NCBI RefSeq assembly: GCF_020515525.1
Contig: NZ_JAIYEP010000046.1
Coordinates: forward strand, 1 to 35,402
Origin: Rhodococcus yananensis
GTDB taxonomy: Bacteria > Actinomycetota > Actinomycetes > Mycobacteriales > Mycobacteriaceae
Reading direction: 5' to 3'
DNA: 35,402 nt
A program made the translations under genes and the position numbers. The notes beneath the pieces were generated by a model that saw only the letters and a program-made list of their open reading frames with translations, had not been told where the DNA came from and did no database searches. This document shows positions 7,604 to 15,119 of the stretch, one piece after another. The stretch's first letter is position 1. Each line of letters starts with the position of its first letter.

Positions 7604-8833
7604 TCAGAACATGGTGCCCGCGAACGGTGCCCGCGGCCACGCGAACAGGTCGTGCGCCACCGAGGCGGCCTCGGCCGTGCGCACCCGCACCCGTCCCGCC
7701 GCGATCAGGTTCCCGATGTCGACGCCTCCGAGCAGCAACGAGCCGAGTTCGGCGACACCCAACCCGAGGTCGGGTGGTCCATCCACCTGCACGGCACCGG
7801 ACGGGCCGATCTCGAACACGCCGGTGTTGTCGTCGAACAGCGGATCCGACACCGCGATCCGGACGGTCGCGCCGCCACCCCGGTAGGAGCGTGCCGCCAG
7901 GGCCGCGGGCACATCGAGGATCCGCAGCCAGGTCTCGTCCGATCGCGGACCGACGGTGGCCGCTCTCTGGTCGGTGAGCATCCACGGCAGCGGGTCGTCC
8001 ACGGGCATGGTCGCGAACACGATCCGGTCGACGAGATCGAGTCCGAGCAGGAAACGCACCAGCGACGCGTGCGCCTCCGGGGTGGGCGCGAAGAAGTCGT
8101 CGACGACGACGGTGCGGTCCCGGCTCGTGAACCACTGCGCCGTGTCGACGGGCCGGTAACGGACGAATCCGTCCTCGGCGCCCTCCGCGCCGTGCACGAC
8201 GACGTAGGACGGACCCGCGGACACCGGCCGCAGCCGCTGCGCGGCCCACCATCGCGGAGTCCGTTCGATCCCACCCGGGCGATCCGGGAGATTCCGGGAA
8301 TAGATGCGTTCCAAAAGATCCCACGCCTGCGGGTAGGAGCAGAACCGAACGGGACCGGCCTCCGGAACGGTGGGACGAAGCGCAGCGCGCCGCACGTCCA
8401 CCTCGATCCGCTCGGTTGCCGACGCAAGTCCGTACCCGTATCGCTCGTAGATCGTGGCTTCCGAGGCGCGCAGCGTCGCGACGACGTCGCCGCGCTCGCG
8501 GCCGTCGCGCAGCTGCCGGCGCAGCAGCGCGGTCACGATGCCCCGGCGGGTGTGGGTGGGCAGGACACCGACGTGCGTCACGGCGGCGTGCTGCACGCGT
8601 CGTCCACCCGGCACGACGAGGTCACCCGTCGTCGCGTCGACCGTCCCGACGAGCCCACCGTCGACGAACGCGCCGTACGTGCGACCCGGCTCGAGATACT
8701 CGCCGATCCGGCCGTCCGGATACGACGGTCCGGGTGGAAGACCCACCATCGCGGTACGGAACAACACCAGCGCCCGCCGGAGTTCCGCCTCCGAGGCCAA
8801 CACTCGGATCTCGGGTCCGTCCTGAGAACTCAT
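7604..8833 (-). CDS. Eis-like GNAT-family N-acetyltransferase
   Basis: 409 residues with the three-part architecture of the Eis family: an N-terminal GNAT domain, a second GNAT-like domain and a C-terminal SCP2-like domain. The acetyl-CoA pyrophosphate loop VGVLPTHTRRGIVTAL lies near residues 88-103, and the RYGYG segment near 131-135 carries the Tyr expected to act as general acid. The protein ends in Phe (AGTMF); in M. tuberculosis Eis the carboxylate of the C-terminal Phe is the general base, and this geometry is kept. Such enzymes acetylate amines of aminoglycosides and lysines. ATG 8833 is 7 nt from TACTGT (8841-8846), so a leaderless start is favoured over ATG 8854. Confidence 0.88.
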   Translation of the reverse strand: MSSQDGPEIRVLASEAELRRALVLFRTAMVGLPPGPSYPDGRIGEYLEPGRTYGAFVDGGLVGTVDATTGDLVVPGGRRVQHAAVTHVGVLPTHTRRGIVTALLRRQLRDGRERGDVVATLRASEATIYERYGYGLASATERIEVDVRRAALRPTVPEAGPVRFCSYPQAWDLLERIYSRNLPDRPGGIERTPRWWAAQRLRPVSAGPSYVVVHGAEGAEDGFVRYRPVDTAQWFTSRDRTVVVDDFFAPTPEAHASLVRFLLGLDLVDRIVFATMPVDDPLPWMLTDQRAATVGPRSDETWLRILDVPAALAARSYRGGGATVRIAVSDPLFDDNTGVFEIGPSGAVQVDGPPDLGLGVAELGSLLLGGVDIGNLIAAGRVRVRTAEAASVAHDLFAWPRAPFAGTMF

Positions 8834-9000
8834 GGCTCCGACAGTAGGGCGCATCCGGCACTCCCGGTGCATCGGTACGAAACACGAGCGGATGTCGACG
8901 GTCGCGAACGGTCGTCGCCACCGCGCCGGCGCCGCGTACGGCACCGACACGCGCGCGCCGAACCGCGGGTGTTCGCCGCGTCCACGGGTAGGTTTCCACC

Positions 9001-9444
9001 GTGCACGACGACGATTGGGACACGGGCTCGCCGGGTGTGATGCGACTCCCGTCGGGGCGGCTCGTGCTCGGACGTTCCCTGCGTGGTCCGCTCCCCGACG
9101 GTCCGCCACCGGAGTTCGCGGTGTATCTGCTGGGTCGGCCGCCCGGGCCCGTCGACTGGGATTCCCGGTGGGTTCGGTGGCCGGACTTCCGACTCCCGAC
9201 CGATCGGGACGATCTGCACGACGCCCTGTACGAGGCGTGGGTGCGCGCGGGTCGCCAGCGCGTGGAGATCGCGTGCTCGGGTGGCCGCGGGCGCACCGGC
9301 ACCGCGCTGGCGTGTCTCGCCGTCCTCGACGGCGTTCCCGCCGACGAGGCCGTCGGCTTCGTCCGCGAACACTACGATCGGCGCGCGGTGGAGACGCCGT
9401 GGCAGCGGAGGTTCGTTCTCGGCTTCGGTACCGCGCCGCACTGA
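9001..9444 (+). CDS. Protein-tyrosine-phosphatase-like protein
   Basis: 147 residues. The signature ACSGGRGRTGTAL (Cys about 92, Arg about 98) is the CX5R loop of cysteine-based phosphatases, and WPDF near residue 60 matches the WPD-type general-acid loop. The fold is a compact dual-specificity-like PTP without extra domains. The loop reads CSGGRGRTGT rather than the common HCxxGxxRT, with no His before the Cys. The substrate, phosphoprotein or small phosphoester, is unknown. GTG 9001 lies 6 nt after TAGGTT (8989-8994), indicating a leaderless transcript divergent from the Eis-like gene. The 3' end carries an in-frame duplication of its stop codon region. Confidence 0.83.
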   Translation: MHDDDWDTGSPGVMRLPSGRLVLGRSLRGPLPDGPPPEFAVYLLGRPPGPVDWDSRWVRWPDFRLPTDRDDLHDALYEAWVRAGRQRVEIACSGGRGRTGTALACLAVLDGVPADEAVGFVREHYDRRAVETPWQRRFVLGFGTAPH

Positions 9445-9466
9445 CGGATCGCGCCGCACTGACGGA
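9432..9466 (+). repeat. 18-bp tandem duplication spanning the phosphatase stop codon
   Basis: CGCGCCGCACTGACGGA occurs at 9432-9448 and again at 9450-9466. The period is 18, so the second copy supplies a second TGA in the same frame (9442-9444 and 9460-9462). Confidence 0.95.
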
Positions 9467-9502
9467 CGGCGACGCACCGCGATCCGCCGATCCGGTTCCG
9501 CT

Positions 9503-10348
9503 TCAGTCCGCCCGCAACCGCGCGAGCGCCGCGTCGGCGGCCGAGGCCGTGCGTTCGGCGTTCGTGATCTCCCGTTTCGCGGATGCCGCGGCGCGGCGCG
9601 CGAACCGCAGTTGATGCTCGGCGCGGTCCAACTCGTCACGCAGCCGCGCCACCGTCTGCTCCTGCCGAGCCAGATCGTCGTCCGCGGTGCGCGCGGCGGC
9701 CCGGGCCTCGTCGACGGCGGCGTGCGCGGCCGCTGCGGCCTCCGTGGCCCGTTCCACGACCGCGTCGGATCCCGGCCGCTGCGCGGTGTCGTTCATCGAC
9801 ATCCGCTCGGCCGGTCCGTGATCGCCATGCGCGGCGTGTTCGGGTGCGACGACGGTCAGCGACGTCGCCGATCCCTCACCGAACCCGGCGGGTTCCACGA
9901 TCGTCTCCAGTCGACCGGCCCGGACCCGCTCCGCCACCGTCGGGTCGGCGACGGCCGCGTTGAGGGTCTGCGCAACCTCGCGGAGCGCGTCCCCGGTGAC
10001 CGTGCGGCCGCGTTCCGACGCCAGGTGCGCGGCGTCGCGTCCCAGCTGCGCCACCGCCTGCCGTCGACGCTCCGAGAGGCGGCGCAGGTCGTGCGCCGAC
10101 AGTGTGCGCTGCGCGCGGCGCAGTTCCCCGCCGAGATCGAGCAGGGCCTCCAGTTCGTGCGGGTGTTCGCGGGCGAGCAGATTCACCATCCACGCCGCGA
10201 CCGTCGGCTTGCGCAACCGGCCGATCGCCGCGGTGAGTTCGCGGTCGCCCGATTCCCGCGCCGCTGCGACGAACTCCTTGCGCGCGGCCACGAACTCCGC
10301 GGGGTCGAGCCCGTAGAGGGTGTCCGCGACCGAGTCGACAGTGCGCAT
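9503..10348 (-). CDS. Alpha-helical coiled-coil protein of unknown function
   Basis: 281 residues, unrecognised function. The N-terminal 150 residues are helical with LYGLDPAEFVAARKEF, IGRLRKPTVAAWMVNLLAR and LSAHDLRRLSERRRQAV; a His/Asp-containing linker follows, and the last 100 residues form a continuous Ala/Arg/Glu-rich coiled coil. There is no signal peptide or membrane segment, so it is cytoplasmic. ATG 10348 is preceded by TACGCT (10357-10362) at 8 nt. The convergent neighbour is the phosphatase gene. A structural or nucleic-acid-associated role is possible given the charge pattern, but this is a guess. Confidence 0.75.
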   Translation of the reverse strand: MRTVDSVADTLYGLDPAEFVAARKEFVAAARESGDRELTAAIGRLRKPTVAAWMVNLLAREHPHELEALLDLGGELRRAQRTLSAHDLRRLSERRRQAVAQLGRDAAHLASERGRTVTGDALREVAQTLNAAVADPTVAERVRAGRLETIVEPAGFGEGSATSLTVVAPEHAAHGDHGPAERMSMNDTAQRPGSDAVVERATEAAAAAHAAVDEARAAARTADDDLARQEQTVARLRDELDRAEHQLRFARRAAASAKREITNAERTASAADAALARLRAD

Positions 10349-10390
10349 ACCTTCAGAGCGTAGTGGCGGCACGGCGCCGCTCGCCCGTGC

Positions 10391-10426
10391 GCCGACGAAT
10401 CACAGGGCGCCGACGGATCACAGTGC
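10391..10426 (-). repeat. 18-bp tandem duplication spanning the stop of the GSP17M-like gene
   Basis: Two 18-bp units (10391-10408 and 10409-10426) match at 16 of 18 positions. The coding-strand CTGTGA (Leu-stop) is repeated in frame, giving TGA at 10420-10418 and 10402-10400. Confidence 0.9.
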
Positions 10427-10903
10427 GAGCTTGGCGAGCAGATCCCGCGCCTGTTCGGCGGTTCGCGGCTTGCACAGCACGTCGTAGCGGCCCGCGACGA
10501 GTTGCATGGTCGAGGAGAAGTCACGCTGGCCGCGGGTCGCGGCGTACGGGATGGACGCGGAGATCAGACCGAAGATGATGCCGCCGACGAGACCGACGAG
10601 CAGCGGTCCGAGGAATTCGGTGGAGAAGATCCCGAGCAGCAGCCCGAAGAACACGCCCAGCCACGCGCCGGACACGACACCGCCACCGATCACCTTCGGC
10701 CACGTCAATCGGCCGGTGACCCGCTCGACCTGCATGAGGTCGACGCCGACGATGGTGACGTCCTCGACGGAGAAGTTCTGGTCGGACAGGTGGTCGACGG
10801 CCCGCTGGGCCTCCGCGTACGTGGTGTACGACCCCACCGGCCATCCGGTCGGGGGCTCCGGCAGTCCCGGCACCTGACGCCCGGGTCCGAGGGGATTGGT
10901 CAT
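10418..10903 (-). CDS. GSP17M-like membrane protein
   Basis: 161 residues. The first 60 resemble the general-stress-protein-17M-like domain (SYTTYAEAQRAVDHLSDQNFSVEDVTIVG). Two glycine-rich transmembrane helices follow (about residues 70-115), then a short cytoplasmic C-terminal region ending in AEQARDLLAKLAL. The domain commonly occurs in actinobacterial stress-associated membrane proteins; a biochemical activity is not known. ATG 10903 is selected for AGGAG 10 nt upstream rather than the GTG-type start farther out. It is transcribed alone, downstream of the CitE-like gene on the same strand with a 114-bp gap. Confidence 0.82.
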   Translation of the reverse strand: MTNPLGPGRQVPGLPEPPTGWPVGSYTTYAEAQRAVDHLSDQNFSVEDVTIVGVDLMQVERVTGRLTWPKVIGGGVVSGAWLGVFFGLLLGIFSTEFLGPLLVGLVGGIIFGLISASIPYAATRGQRDFSSTMQLVAGRYDVLCKPRTAEQARDLLAKLAL

Positions 10904-11017
10904 GTGTCGTCGCTCCTTGTCGGTGGCCACACGTCGACGTTCGACGCGTCCGGTGTCCATTCTGCCCGGATGCTCGCCCGCCGGGCGGCGATCGGAGCGT
11001 GCTCCGGGGCCGTCCGC

Positions 11018-11974
11018 CTATCGCGGTGGCTCGAATGCGGTGGTGCGGGTCATCCCGGCGGCGCGTCCCTTGGCCGAGACGACCAGGGCCATCTTGCGGC
11101 TGGCCTCGTCGATCATCTCGTCTCCGAGCATCGCGGCTCCGCGTGCGCCGCCGGCCGCGGAGGTGTGCCATTCGTAGGCGTCGAGGATCATCTCGGCCTT
11201 GTCGTAGTCGGCCTGCCGCGGGCTGAACACCTCGTTGGCGGCGTCGATCTGACCGGGGTGCAGCACCCATTTCCCGTCGAATCCGAGTGCCGCGGTGCGC
11301 TGCGCGGAGCGGCGGAACGCGTCGACGTCACGGATCTGCAGGTACGGGCCGTCGATTGCCTGCAGGCCGTGGGTGCGAGCCGCCACGAGGATGGTCATGA
11401 GGATGTGGTGGTAGGCGTCGCCGCGGTCGTAGCCGTCGGGTTGCTCGCCCACGACGAGGGTGCGCATGTTGATGCTCGCCATGAAGTCGGCCGGCCCGAA
11501 CACGAGGGTCTGCACTCGTGGGCTCGCGGTGGCGATCTCGTCGATGTTCGTCAGCCCCCGAGCGTCCTCGATCTGGGGTTCGATACCGATCCGCCCCACC
11601 TCGAGGCCGTGGGCCTTCTCCACCTGGGTCAGCAGCAGGTCGAGTGCTTCGACATGGCTCGCGGCGGGAACCTTCGGCAGCAGGATCGCGTCGAGTTGCG
11701 CGCCGGCACCCCCGACGACGGTCGCGACGTCGAGGTAGGTCGCGTCGGTGGTCCAGTCGTTGACGCGCACCACCTTGAGTTGCTCGCCCCACCCGTCCTC
11801 GTTCAGCGCCTCGACGATGGTGGCGCGGGCCTGTTCCTTGGCCAGCGGCGACACGGCGTCCTCGAGGTCGAGGAAGACCGCATCGGCGGGCAACCCCTTG
11901 GCTTTGTCGATCATCTTGCGGCTGCTGCCCGGGACTGCCAGAACGGATCGGCGTGGTCTGAACGTGAACGACAT
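11018..11974 (-). CDS. CitE/HpcH-family CoA-ester lyase
   Basis: 318 residues of the HpcH/HpaI aldolase superfamily. Key features are RRSVLAVPGSS at the start, AVFLDLEDAVSP near residues 32-43 with the metal-associated acidic residues, VVRVNDW, LLPKVPAASHV, IEPQIEDARG and LVFGPADFMASI. Members cleave or condense malyl-CoA, methylmalyl-CoA or citramalyl-CoA, or act as malyl-CoA thioesterases. No citrate lyase alpha or gamma subunits are nearby, so it is not a citrate lyase component. GGAGG lies 12 nt before the ATG, a long spacing. The gene is divergent from the MgtE-like gene with 58 bp between starts. The reaction class is sure, the exact substrate is not. Confidence 0.88.
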   Translation of the reverse strand: MSFTFRPRRSVLAVPGSSRKMIDKAKGLPADAVFLDLEDAVSPLAKEQARATIVEALNEDGWGEQLKVVRVNDWTTDATYLDVATVVGGAGAQLDAILLPKVPAASHVEALDLLLTQVEKAHGLEVGRIGIEPQIEDARGLTNIDEIATASPRVQTLVFGPADFMASINMRTLVVGEQPDGYDRGDAYHHILMTILVAARTHGLQAIDGPYLQIRDVDAFRRSAQRTAALGFDGKWVLHPGQIDAANEVFSPRQADYDKAEMILDAYEWHTSAAGGARGAAMLGDEMIDEASRKMALVVSAKGRAAGMTRTTAFEPPR

Positions 11975-12019
11975 GGGCGAGCGTGACCTCCGAGTTCCGG
12001 AATGCGATGCGTGAAGCCT

Positions 12020-12025
12020 TAGCCT
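12020..12025 (+). promoter_or_regulatory. -10 element (TAGCCT) for leaderless MgtE-like mRNA
   Basis: TAGCCT is followed by exactly 7 nt (TTCAATC) and then the ATG. There is no Shine-Dalgarno, so transcription probably begins at the start codon. Confidence 0.65.
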
Positions 12026-12032
12026 TTCAATC

Positions 12033-13307
12033 ATGGCAGCAGTGGGCAGGGTATTCGCGGCGCGACTGGCCGGATTGGTCGTTCTCGGCCCGGACGGAGA
12101 GTCGATCGGCCGTGTCCGCGACGTCGTGCTCACCATCCGAATAGGCAGGCAGCAACCGCGCGTTCTCGGCCTGGTCGTCGAATTGCCGACCCGCAAACGC
12201 ATTTTCGTTCCGATGCTGCGCGTCACCGCGATCGAGCCGGGTGCCGTCACCCTCGTCACCGGCAACGTCAGTCTGCGGCGGTTCACGCAACGTCCCTCCG
12301 AGGTGCTGGCGCTGGCGCAGGTGCTCGATTCCCGGGTGCGTGTGGACGATCCCGAACTGCCGGATCTGCACGATTCGGACGTGACGATCGTCGATCTCGG
12401 TGTCGAACTGACCCGCACGCGCGACTGGGTGGTCAATCGAGTGGCCGTGCGTCGACACCGTGGCAGGCTCGCGCGTCGCGCGCCGATCCACGTCGTGGAG
12501 TGGCAGCACGTGCACGGACTGACCCAGCAGGCGCTGGCGATGCCCGGGCAGGGGGTGTCGCAGTTGCTGATGCAGTTCGAGGACATGCGCCCGGCGGACG
12601 TCGCGAACGCGTTGCGCGAGTTGCCGGCGAAACGCCGGACCGAGGTGGCGGTGGCCTTCGACGACGAGCGTCTCGCCGATGTGGTGCAGGAGTTGCCCGC
12701 GGACGACCAGACGGGGTTGCTCAAGGAGTTGGGGCTCGATCGCGCCGTCGATGTGCTCGAGGCGATGGATCCCGATGATGCGGCCGACCTGCTCGGTGAG
12801 CTCCCGGAATCCGATGCCGAGTCGTTCCTGCAGCGGATGGACCCGGAGGATTCGGAACCGGTGCGGCGACTGCTCGAGCACTCCCCCGACACGGCCGGTG
12901 GCCTGATGACACCGGAGCCGGTGGTGCTCACGGCGGCGACGACCGTCGCCGAGGCCCTCGCCCGCGTCCGCAATCCCGATCTGACTCCGGCGATGGCGTC
13001 GATGGTGTTCGTGGTGCGCCCACCGACGGCGACACCGACGGGCCGCTATCTGGGGTGCGTGCACCTGCAGCGCCTGCTGCGGGAGCCGCCGGCGAGTCTC
13101 GTGGGCGGCATCGTCGACAACGATCTGCCCCGGCTCGATCCCGACGATTCGTTGACGACTGTGACACGCTACTTCGCGACGTACAACCTGGTGTGTGGTC
13201 CGGTGGTGGACGACGAGCAGCATCTGCTCGGCGCCGTCAGCGTCGACGACGTACTCGATCATCTGCTGCCGGAGGACTGGCGCGAGGAGGAGGAAGACGT
13301 TGAGTGA
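12033..13307 (+). CDS. PRC-barrel/MgtE-N/CBS protein without a channel domain
   Basis: 424 residues. Two beta-rich PRC-barrel-like halves (about 1-85 and 95-165) precede an MgtE N-terminal superhelical domain (about 185-285, repeats such as MRPADVANALRELPAKRRTEV and MDPDDAADLLGELPE), then two CBS motifs (about 290-415, starting DTAGGLMTPEP). In MgtE these domains sense cytosolic magnesium and gate the pore, but the five transmembrane helices are missing and the protein ends in an acidic tail. It is therefore a soluble sensor-like protein. Its stop overlaps the TTG start of the DUF1003 membrane protein by 8 nt, suggesting a partnership. A homologue lies at the equivalent place in M. tuberculosis (Rv1232c, from memory). 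Confidence 0.88.
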   Translation: MAAVGRVFAARLAGLVVLGPDGESIGRVRDVVLTIRIGRQQPRVLGLVVELPTRKRIFVPMLRVTAIEPGAVTLVTGNVSLRRFTQRPSEVLALAQVLDSRVRVDDPELPDLHDSDVTIVDLGVELTRTRDWVVNRVAVRRHRGRLARRAPIHVVEWQHVHGLTQQALAMPGQGVSQLLMQFEDMRPADVANALRELPAKRRTEVAVAFDDERLADVVQELPADDQTGLLKELGLDRAVDVLEAMDPDDAADLLGELPESDAESFLQRMDPEDSEPVRRLLEHSPDTAGGLMTPEPVVLTAATTVAEALARVRNPDLTPAMASMVFVVRPPTATPTGRYLGCVHLQRLLREPPASLVGGIVDNDLPRLDPDDSLTTVTRYFATYNLVCGPVVDDEQHLLGAVSVDDVLDHLLPEDWREEEEDVE

Positions 13308-13815
13308 CCGCACCGCCCTGGGGCGGCAGCGCCTCGAGACCCCTCAGACGTCCCGGTTCCGTTTCAACTACGACGCCGAGGCCGTGGGTCGCGTCAGCGA
13401 GTCGATCGCGCGTTTCCTCGGGACGGGACGCTATCTCGCGATCCAGACGATCGTGGTGGTCGTGTGGATCTTCCTGAACATCGTTGCGGTGGGCCTGCAG
13501 TGGGATCCGTATCCGTTCATCCTGCTGAATCTGGCGTTCTCGACGCAGGCCGCGTATGCGGCGCCGTTGATCCTGCTGGCGCAGAATCGCCAGGAGAATC
13601 GCGACCGGGTGTCGTTGGAGGAGGACCGGTCGCGGGCGGAGCAGACGAAGGCGGACACCGAGTTCCTGGCTCGGGAACTGGCGGCGCTGCGGTTGGCGGT
13701 GGGCGAGGTGGCGACGCGCGACTATCTGCGCCGCGAGTTGGACGACATCAAGGCGCTGCTCGAGGAGCCCGGTGAGACCGACGAGTCGGGGGTGAGGAGG
13801 ACACCGCGTCGGTGA
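13300..13815 (+). CDS. DUF1003 membrane protein
   Basis: 171 residues with the DUF1003 core: SESIARFLGTGRYLAIQTIVVVVWIFLN, the WDPYPFILLNLAFSTQAAYAAPLILLAQNRQ hairpin and a following acidic/basic coiled coil (about 100-160). There are two transmembrane helices (about 45-65 and 73-95). TTG 13300 is chosen because AGGAGG lies 7-8 nt upstream inside the preceding gene and the frame gives the standard LSDRTALGRQRLETP start. The overlap of stop and start implies coupled translation with the MgtE-N/CBS protein. The function of DUF1003 is unknown; a membrane partner for the soluble magnesium-sensor module is an inference. Confidence 0.88.
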   Translation: MSDRTALGRQRLETPQTSRFRFNYDAEAVGRVSESIARFLGTGRYLAIQTIVVVVWIFLNIVAVGLQWDPYPFILLNLAFSTQAAYAAPLILLAQNRQENRDRVSLEEDRSRAEQTKADTEFLARELAALRLAVGEVATRDYLRRELDDIKALLEEPGETDESGVRRTPRR

Positions 13816-13842
13816 CGCGCACAAGAACACCGCGTCGGTGAC
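13801..13842 (+). repeat. 16-bp direct repeat over the DUF1003 stop codon
   Basis: ACACCGCGTCGGTGAC is exact at 13801-13816 (containing the TGA) and 13827-13842, period 26. The first copy continues into CGCGTC-GGT-GACGCG, a small palindrome centred near the stop. Confidence 0.95.
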
Positions 13843-13898
13843 CGGGCGGGATCACGGGACCCGGAGTTGCACACATATCACCGTCGTTCTGTAACCTG

Positions 13899-13917
13899 CA
13901 TCACAAACCGTGTGATG
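13899..13917 (+). promoter_or_regulatory. CATCACA-N5-TGTGATG inverted repeat before the transglycosylase-like gene
   Basis: A perfect 7-bp inverted repeat ends 3 nt before the GGAGGGGG ribosome-binding site. TAACCT (13892-13897) just upstream is a possible -10, which would place the repeat within the first bases of the transcript. It could be an operator or a leader hairpin. The TCACA-N5-TGTGA core has the wrong spacing for a CRP site (N6). Confidence 0.45.
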
Positions 13918-13935
13918 TGCGGAGGGGGACGGAAG

Positions 13936-14883
13936 GTGGGTGGTGGCGTGCGTTGGCAGGGAGCCTTCGTCGTGCCGATGGTCGTGGCAGCGGGTCTCGT
14001 CGCGACGGCGTCGGCGCCGTCGAGTGTCGCAGAGCCGGTGGTGGCGAGCGCCTCGGAGACGTCGGCGTCGGAGCCGGCCGCATCGACGGCGGTGGGGGTG
14101 CTGCCCCCGTCACCCGCCGACCCGCTGTCTCCGGTCGGTCCGGCGGACTCGCCCGATCCGGGGGTCTCCCCCGCCTCGGCGGGTGACGGTTTCACGATTC
14201 TCGGCGACGGCCCGCTGGCGATTCCGGAGCTCGTGTACTACGCGTATCGCGCCGCCGAGATGCAGTTGGCGGTGAATTCTCCCGAGTGCGCGTTGCCGTG
14301 GAATCTGCTGGCTGCGATCGGTCGCTCGACGTCGGATCACGCGCACGGTGGCCGCACCGACGTGCTCGGGACTCTCGCGTCACCGGCGACCGCCCCGGAC
14401 GGTCGGGTGGGACCGATGCTGCTACCCCCGCCGGTGTGGCAGGAGTACGCGGTGGACGGCAACGCCGACGGCACGGCGGATCCGCAGAACGTGTTCGATG
14501 CGACCCTGGCCGCGGGCGCGTGGATGTGCTCGGTGGGCGGTCCGGTGCGCGACGGCGACGGGGAGGCACGCGCGGTGGCCCTGTTCGATTCGTCGCCCGA
14601 GTTCCTCGCGGACACGCGGAGGTGGTCGGCGGCGTACGCGAAGGCGACGGCGGTCGCACCCGCCGCACCCGTTGCGGTGCCGTCGTCCGCGGTTCAGCCA
14701 CCGGCGGCGACGACGCCGGGCACCGTGGACGTCGCGGCGACGGCGCCCGCCGTGGCACCGCCCGCGGATCCGTCGGGCGGCGAGGTCGCTCCGCAGGACG
14801 ATCCGCCGAACGTTCCGGCGTTGCCCGAGATCCCCGCGGAACTCACGGAGCTACCCTGCCTGGTTCCCGGGCTCTGCGAGTGA
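13936..14883 (+). CDS. Transglycosylase-like secreted protein lacking the catalytic Glu
   Basis: About 315 residues: signal peptide (MGGGVRWQGAF..., cleavage near ATASA), a long Ala/Ser/Pro linker, an SLT-like domain (about 93-235) and an Ala/Pro-rich tail ending CLVPGLCE with two Cys. It is a paralogue of the next gene: GPLxIP, LLAxIGR, HAxGG, VGPM and DGNxDGxADPQN align. Where the paralogue has IGRVESGHANGG, this one has IGRSTSDHAHGG, so Thr sits at the catalytic Glu position, and MQF of the substrate groove is MLL. The EF-hand-like calcium loop (about 174-185) is retained. It probably binds peptidoglycan without cutting it. Start choice between GTG 13936 (GGAGGGGG at 13921) and GTG 13948 is open. 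Confidence 0.82.
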   Translation: MGGGVRWQGAFVVPMVVAAGLVATASAPSSVAEPVVASASETSASEPAASTAVGVLPPSPADPLSPVGPADSPDPGVSPASAGDGFTILGDGPLAIPELVYYAYRAAEMQLAVNSPECALPWNLLAAIGRSTSDHAHGGRTDVLGTLASPATAPDGRVGPMLLPPPVWQEYAVDGNADGTADPQNVFDATLAAGAWMCSVGGPVRDGDGEARAVALFDSSPEFLADTRRWSAAYAKATAVAPAAPVAVPSSAVQPPAATTPGTVDVAATAPAVAPPADPSGGEVAPQDDPPNVPALPEIPAELTELPCLVPGLCE

Positions 14884-14910
14884 CACGCCCACCGTGGGCG
14901 TGACATTTTT
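14884..14910 (+). terminator. Rho-independent terminator
   Basis: CACGCCCA (14884-14891)/TGGGCGTG (14895-14902) with a 3-nt loop, followed by TTTTT at 14906-14910, immediately after the stop codon. It is the only classical hairpin plus T-run found in the window. Confidence 0.85.
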
Positions 14911-15017
14911 GTTATCCATCTCACAGTTCGATCGGTGCGCCGCACCCATGGGATGACACACGCCACGCGGGGCGACGCGGCGCGCACCCCTGTACTGCAG
15001 TTTCTCCCGCCACACCC

Positions 15018-15070
15018 GTGTCGGAACCCCCACCCGACACACCTTCGTGTTACATCACGGTTCAGTAACA
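15018..15070 (+). promoter_or_regulatory. Two consecutive inverted repeats upstream of the transglycosylase gene
   Basis: GTGTCGG (15018-15024)/CCGACAC (15034-15040), then TGTTAC (15048-15053)/GTAACA (15065-15070). The second lies about 20 bp upstream of a TAGCCT -10-like hexamer (15089-15094), the usual place for a regulator. The GTTAC/GTAAC half-sites recall response-regulator boxes of cell-wall genes such as those bound by MtrA, but I cannot assign the protein. Confidence 0.4.
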
Positions 15071-15119
15071 GAAGGGCATCGAATCATGTAGCCTCAGCTC
15101 GGCCATGTAACGGAGGCGT

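Noticed and set aside
11018-11974. Citrate lyase beta subunit
   Set aside because: No citrate lyase alpha/gamma genes or citX/citG functions are nearby. The single-gene context fits a malyl-CoA-type lyase or thioesterase.
11975-12973. Long minus-strand frame extending upstream of the CitE-like gene
   Set aside because: The extension is Ser/Arg/Thr-rich shadow translation of the MgtE-like gene on the plus strand. CitE homologues begin at RRSVLAVPGSS, so the start at 11974 is used.
13901-13915. CRP/GlxR binding site TCACA-N5-TGTGA
   Set aside because: Half-sites are in the inverted orientation and the spacing is N5 rather than the TGTGA-N6-TCACA arrangement.
15049-15060. GTG-N6-CAC as a CRP-type site
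   Set aside because: The mycobacterial Crp consensus needs 8 nt between GTG and CAC; here there are 6.
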